In this document: positions 50,627-52,519 of the stretch, piece by piece
Numbering within the stretch: the first letter of the stretch is position 1
Layout of the letters: every line of letters starts with the position of its first letter
Assembly (NCBI RefSeq): GCF_001434915.1
Contig: NZ_AZEF01000027.1
Span: 1 to 52,519 of the forward strand
Direction: 5' to 3'
Source: Liquorilactobacillus capillatus DSM 19910
Lineage (GTDB): Bacteria > Bacillota > Bacilli > Lactobacillales > Lactobacillaceae
DNA length: 52,519 bases
Position numbers and translations under genes: made by a program
Notes under the pieces: model-generated
The model's input: only the letters and a program-made list of their open reading frames with translations
Told to the model about the DNA's origin: nothing
The model's database searches: none

Positions 50627-51118
50627 ATGATTACATACCGTACTTTTAAAGAAGACGATGCTGTCGAGGTTGCTCAATTAGTGGCGCTTACAATGCGGAC
50701 GACTAACCGTAAAGATTATTCACAGGAATACTTAGAAAATGATCTTAAACATCTGACTAGTCAAGATTTCATTGAAAAAGCTAAATATTTTCATTGCTAT
50801 ATTTTTTACGATAATCAAGCAGACAAAATCGTTGCTGTTGGTTCGATTGGTCCATACTGGGGTAAAAAAGATGAAAGCAGCTTATTTAATATTTTTGTTT
50901 TACCCGCATATCAGGGGCAAGGAATTGGTCGAAAATTAATAACGGTTTTAGAAAATGATCCATATTTTATACGTGCTAGACGAATTGAAATTCCAGCTTC
51001 TATTACAGGCTTGAAATTCTACCAAAAAATGGGTTATTCCTATAAAGATGGTTATCGACAACTTGATGACGAAAAACTTTATCGGTTGGAAAAGTTTAAT
51101 CATCCCAAAACTGTCTAA
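50627..51118 (+). CDS. GNAT family N-acetyltransferase
   Basis: A 163-residue GNAT. Motif A is FNIFVLPAYQGQGIGRKLI (about 85-103), and the C-terminal ITGLKFYQKMGYSYKDGYRQ is the classic tail. ATG 50627 has AAAGGGAGG upstream; the frame's earlier GTG at 50576 overlaps crcB and lacks a site. It may ride on the fluoride-controlled transcript, since no terminator lies between. Confidence 0.85.
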   Translation: MITYRTFKEDDAVEVAQLVALTMRTTNRKDYSQEYLENDLKHLTSQDFIEKAKYFHCYIFYDNQADKIVAVGSIGPYWGKKDESSLFNIFVLPAYQGQGIGRKLITVLENDPYFIRARRIEIPASITGLKFYQKMGYSYKDGYRQLDDEKLYRLEKFNHPKTV

Positions 51119-51236
51119 TATTATGTTTGGACTAAGTAGCTTTTTAACTAAAACTACTTAATCTAATATTCAAGTTCTGGTAAATCTAAATAAATACTGG
51201 TAAAAAGTTAATTTTAACGTAATAAAGGGGCTCATT

Positions 51237-52142
51237 ATGAACAAGAGTATTGGAATTGCATATGCTATTATTGGTTCAATTTTTTGGGGAACATCAGGGA
51301 CAGTTGCTGAATATTTATTTGCCCGCCAGCATTTAGATCCACTTTGGCTTGTAGGTATTCGTTTGTTTGGAGCTGGTCTAATGTTATTACTTTGGTATGC
51401 AATAAAACATGGACATAAAATCTTCTCAATTTGGCATAACAAAAATAACATTATCAAATTAGTTCTCTTTGCCTTTTTAGGTATGTTGCCTTCACAGTTA
51501 ACTTATTTTATGGCAATTAAATACGGTAATGCACCAACCGCAACTGTTTTACAATTTTTGGGACCACTATTTATTATTGGTTACTTAACTGTTTTTCAAA
51601 GAGTGTTGCCACGAAGAATTGATATTTTTTCAGTCTTATTAGCTTTAGCGGGAACATTTTTATTGGTTACCAATGGGCAAGTCACACACCTAGTCCTAGG
51701 TCCTGCAGCATTATTTTGGGGAATAGCGGCCGGTCTTAGCCAAGCATCATATACTTTACTTCCACGTCGCTTACTAAGTCTTTTCAACGATCGTTTAGTA
51801 GTCGGCTGGGCAATGTTGTTAAGTAGTTTGCCTTTTACAGGGGTTATTACAACACATTCATGGAGCTCCCTAGATGTTATGACAATTGCTGGAATTGGTT
51901 TTATTGTTATTTTCGGAACGATGTTTGCCTATTTATTTTACTTGAAAAGTCTTAAGAGCTTACTACCAGCTACAACAGGCATGTTGAGTGCTTTTGAACC
52001 ACTAACCGCAACTGTCCTATCAGTTACTTTTCTAAGCACGCCTTTCTCGCTGATTCAAGCAATGGGTGGTATTTTAGTTTTATCTACGACAGTGATCCAA
52101 GCACTTCCCTCTAAGAAATATAACAAAAAAGTTGAAGAATAA
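51237..52142 (+). CDS. EamA/DMT family transporter
   Basis: A 301-residue protein with ten predicted membrane helices in two five-helix EamA repeats. Family markers are AIIGSIFWGTSGTVAEYLF (about 11-29) with VGIRLFGAGLMLLLW, and the second repeat's FWGIAAGLSQASYTLLPRRLL (about 160-180). It belongs to the drug/metabolite exporter superfamily; the substrate (amino acid, sugar or other metabolite) cannot be told. AAAGGGG lies before the ATG. Single gene. Confidence 0.9.
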   Translation: MNKSIGIAYAIIGSIFWGTSGTVAEYLFARQHLDPLWLVGIRLFGAGLMLLLWYAIKHGHKIFSIWHNKNNIIKLVLFAFLGMLPSQLTYFMAIKYGNAPTATVLQFLGPLFIIGYLTVFQRVLPRRIDIFSVLLALAGTFLLVTNGQVTHLVLGPAALFWGIAAGLSQASYTLLPRRLLSLFNDRLVVGWAMLLSSLPFTGVITTHSWSSLDVMTIAGIGFIVIFGTMFAYLFYLKSLKSLLPATTGMLSAFEPLTATVLSVTFLSTPFSLIQAMGGILVLSTTVIQALPSKKYNKKVEE

Positions 52143-52254
52143 GTAAGCCTAAAAATTTGAAACTTAAAATCAAGTAATGTTATATTGTAAGAAGGTTTTT
52201 AGTACTAATTTATTATAAATTTGGAAGCTTATTCTAGTGAAAGCGGGCAAGTAT

Positions 52255-52519
52255 ATGAACAATGTTACGAACTTAATCTTCGGTATTCTAGGAACTAGTT
52301 GGATTTCACAGAAGTTTGCTCATACGGTGGAGGCCAGTGAGCAAACAGCTGTTAGGGCTGTCTATTCCAGAACATCAGCCAAGGGACAAGACTTCATTAA
52401 AAATTTTAGAACACCAATTACTGTTTATACTAATATCGATCGTTTATTAGAGGATAAGCAGATCAACGCTGTTTATATAGCATCTCCTAACAACATTCAT
52501 TTTTCACAGATTATGGCTT
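52255..52519 (+). CDS. Gfo/Idh/MocA family oxidoreductase, 5' part only
   Basis: The frame stays open from ATG 52255 to the window edge (88 residues). It starts with a Rossmann strand IFGILGTSWISQKFAHTVE and continues AVYSRTSAKGQDFIKNF, then INAVYIASPNNIHFSQIM, which is the classic N-terminal order of MocA/Gfo NAD(P)-dependent sugar dehydrogenases. An in-frame GTG lies six codons upstream; the ribosome site is weak for either start. The catalytic EKP motif lies past the window end. Confidence 0.85.
   Translation, partial: MNNVTNLIFGILGTSWISQKFAHTVEASEQTAVRAVYSRTSAKGQDFIKNFRTPITVYTNIDRLLEDKQINAVYIASPNNIHFSQIMA

Noticed and set aside
1-52519. CRISPR arrays, tRNA or rRNA genes, insertion sequences, integrases
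   Set aside because: No regularly spaced direct repeats, cloverleaf sequences, rRNA segments or transposase/integrase motifs were seen on either strand.

Overview
The window is a gene-dense, AT-rich chromosomal stretch from a Gram-positive bacterium, most probably a lactic acid bacterium of the family Lactobacillaceae. The pointers are strong AGGAGG-type ribosome binding sites, many TTG/GTG starts, a Met T-box leader, a yjdF-type and a fluoride riboswitch, a water-forming-type NADH oxidase, a D-amino-acid transaminase, a BceRS-BceAB-like module, LytTR/DUF3021 and DUF915, DUF2992 and DUF4931 proteins. The placement is inference from gene content; no rRNA or tRNA gene was seen. There is no sign of a prophage, an insertion sequence or a CRISPR array.

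Layout. 0-6 kb: a large YfhO-type membrane protein (minus), a GNAT acetyltransferase, then a two-gene operon of a degenerate PTS EIIC-like membrane protein and a membrane-anchored alpha/beta hydrolase. 6-13 kb: a T-box-controlled short MetE-like protein, a small oxidoreductase, an acetyltransferase, a self-regulated TetR/NAD(P)H-oxidoreductase pair, a small P-loop kinase whose start appears to be ATT, an S66 peptidase, a tiny membrane protein and a ClbS/DfsB-like protein. 13-18.7 kb: an ABC-F protein behind a three-codon leader and an attenuator, an ABC-2 exporter, a LytTR/DUF3021 pair, and yjdF behind its riboswitch but carrying a frameshift. 18.7-24 kb: HAD phosphatase, isochorismatase-like hydrolase, GNAT, DUF4931, a lipoprotein polysaccharide deacetylase and NADH oxidase. 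24-29 kb: a Bce-like two-component system and peptide-sensing ABC transporter. 29-38 kb: AI-2E family permease, D-amino-acid transaminase, Ni/Co permease, a ClpP paralogue with Asn at the catalytic Asp position, LacI regulator with GH4 6-phospho-glycosidase, and CorA. 38-42.5 kb: an orphan trpB behind a Trp-codon leader peptide and attenuator, GrpB, a second S66 peptidase and a D-2-hydroxyacid dehydrogenase. 42.5-52.5 kb: a TetR/ECF S-component operon, nucleotidyltransferase, MazG, aspartate kinase, quinone oxidoreductase, several GNATs, a decayed GNAT, a fluoride-riboswitch-controlled crcB pair, an EamA transporter and the 5' part of a Gfo/Idh/MocA oxidoreductase cut by the window edge.

Most genes are single units closed by strong hairpin terminators, and much of the regulation is RNA-based: T-box, Trp leader, ABC-F leader, yjdF and fluoride switches. 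The observations most worth checking are (i) the Trp leader-peptide attenuator in front of a lone trpB, with a five-segment fold that can be drawn from sequence; (ii) a cluster of genes whose ribosome binding site points to ATT, ATA or ATC start codons; (iii) the EIIC-like protein that has lost the conserved PTS sugar-site motifs and is coupled to a hydrolase; (iv) the frameshifted yjdF; (v) the MRI-stop micro-leader before the ABC-F gene; and (vi) a dispersed, palindrome-plus-terminator repeat present three times, one copy apparently reduced by loss of the palindrome centre.
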